NCBI GenBank assembly: GCA_023265235.1
Contig: JAHFUF010000223.1
Location: 1 to 7,633, forward strand
Direction of reading: 5' to 3'
Length of the DNA stretch: 7,633 bases
Source of the DNA: Blastocatellia bacterium
GTDB lineage: Bacteria; Acidobacteriota; Blastocatellia; Chloracidobacteriales; JADJPF01
The translations under genes were made by a program, and so were the position numbers. The notes beneath the pieces were generated by a model. That model had not been told where the DNA came from. It did not search any database and saw nothing but the letters and a program-made list of their open reading frames with translations. Below are positions 7,133-7,633 of the stretch, in pieces (position 1 is the first letter of the stretch; each line of letters starts with the position of its first letter).

Positions 7133-7546
7133 TTAAATGGTACGTGGAGGACGATAAGTTTTGCTAGGTGGAGATTCAAGCAAATCAATTTTATTTGGTC
7201 GTTCTAAAGGTAAAGTTATTTCTATTTTATCTATAAAAATTCTTGTCGTTAATACCCAATGCACACAACAACAAAAACAACAATCCTCATCTGTGCTACA
7301 AGGGGCTTGATTGTGTCTTTCATGTTCTTGTTGAAAGTTTGTTGAAAGAGCTATTTCATCATCTGGGTTTGTAATACTAGCTTCTACAATTTCTGATAAA
7401 CAAGTTGTTGGAAATGGTAATTCTTCGCCACAATATCCAAATAAAACTATGTCTAAAAAAGTAAATAGAACAAAGAAAAGAGCTAATGCTTGATACAAGG
7501 CATTTGGCTTAAGTATTTTGTTTAGGAGGCTTTTTTTCTTAAACAT
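7133..7546 (-). CDS. Small membrane-anchored Cys/His-rich protein, CzcI-like position, unknown function
   Basis: A 137-residue protein that I cannot assign to a named family. It starts with a Lys-rich segment (FKKKSLLNKILK) followed by one hydrophobic segment at about 16-37. By the positive-inside rule this puts the rest in the periplasm, as a signal anchor or an uncleaved signal; there is no clear lipobox or AXA site. The outer part has C39 and C49, histidines at 75 and 78, then C83 and a dense C89-C90-F-C92-C93-C94-V-H96 knot. The protein ends in a proline-rich PPSKTYRPPR (126-135). The Cys/His cluster is a plausible site for thiophilic or divalent metal. Its place ahead of the efflux genes resembles CzcI-type accessory proteins, which is inference from context. 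ATG at 7546 is preferred over the in-frame TTG at 7585, because that TTG overlaps a good -35 candidate. Neither start has a Shine-Dalgarno sequence. Confidence 0.7.
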   Translation of the reverse strand: MFKKKSLLNKILKPNALYQALALFFVLFTFLDIVLFGYCGEELPFPTTCLSEIVEASITNPDDEIALSTNFQQEHERHNQAPCSTDEDCCFCCCVHWVLTTRIFIDKIEITLPLERPNKIDLLESPPSKTYRPPRTI

Positions 7547-7556
7547 AAGCTGGCTA

Positions 7557-7585
7557 ATATTAACAAAAGTTTGTTTTCTTAACAA
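7557..7585 (-). promoter_or_regulatory. Candidate sigma70-like promoter of the Cys-rich gene
   Basis: On the minus strand, TTGTTA (7580-7585) is followed after exactly 17 bases by TAATAT (7557-7562), each matching four of six consensus positions. Only ten bases separate the -10 box from the ATG at 7546. A normal start site would leave a leader of a few bases, consistent with the missing Shine-Dalgarno sequence. The AT-rich background makes chance matches easy. Confidence 0.4.
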
Positions 7586-7587
7586 AC
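7569..7587. promoter_or_regulatory. Dyad GTTTGTT-n5-AACAAAC over the -35 box, candidate operator
   Basis: Perfect seven-base inverted arms (7569-7575 and 7581-7587) around five bases. The dyad covers the predicted -35 box and the adjoining spacer, a position where a bound repressor would block RNA polymerase. Which regulator would bind is unknown, and no regulator gene lies in the window. Confidence 0.4.
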
Positions 7588-7633
7588 CTACTAACTGATC
7601 TTTTGCTCATTTAGAAAAAAGTTATCGGAAAGA

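Noticed and set aside
7547..7585. Extending the Cys-rich protein to a TTG start at 7585
   Set aside because: The TTG has no Shine-Dalgarno sequence and coincides with the best -35 candidate. The ATG at 7546 already gives a Lys-rich N-terminus and membrane segment. It is kept only as an alternative.
7560..7610. A 16-codon minus-strand frame (MSKRSVSRFVKKTNFC) ahead of the Cys-rich gene, as a possible leader peptide
   Set aside because: No ribosome binding site precedes it, it lies in a different frame, and it would overlap the predicted promoter. At this length it is indistinguishable from chance.

Overview
The window is AT-rich (by eye; GC content not computed) and bacterial, with a three-gene heavy-metal efflux operon of the Gram-negative RND type at its centre. 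It therefore comes from a diderm organism. Two proteins, the membrane protein at the left edge and the small Cys-rich protein at the right edge, resemble uncharacterised families that I associate from memory with Acidobacteriota. An AT-rich acidobacterial lineage is my best guess, but no phylogenetic marker is present and this is weak inference.

Layout. Positions 3-836 (+) hold the 3' end of a polytopic membrane protein that begins outside the window. Eight bases beyond its stop codon, on the opposite strand, lies a C-terminal gene remnant (845 to about 1090) resembling the tail of an ADP-ribosylglycohydrolase. It has lost its 5' part and is frameshifted by an exact 10-bp tandem duplication. 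Its upstream end runs directly into the 3' end of the efflux operon. All remaining genes read on the minus strand, so transcription goes from high to low coordinates: a small Cys/His-rich membrane-anchored protein (7133-7546), then after a 195-base gap an outer-membrane channel (5615-6937), a periplasmic adaptor (4188-5618) and a 1027-residue RND pump (1105-4188).

How it works together. The order channel-adaptor-pump matches czcCBA. The pump carries the D-F-G/D-G-A/V-E-N signature of divalent-cation (Zn/Co/Cd type) HME-RND transporters, not the Cu/Ag type. The adaptor has clustered histidines just outside the membrane. The genes overlap by 4 bp (channel/adaptor) and 1 bp (adaptor/pump), each with a good Shine-Dalgarno sequence inside the preceding gene, so they are translationally coupled. 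The small upstream protein has a CCxCCCxH knot that should face the periplasm. It sits where CzcI-like accessory proteins occur in other bacteria and may sense or bind metal for the pump.

Regulation. A candidate sigma70-like promoter lies immediately before the small gene, with a perfect 7-5-7 dyad over its -35 box. The start codon is so close to the -10 box that the message may be leaderless. No metalloregulator gene, tRNA, rRNA, CRISPR array or insertion sequence is visible.
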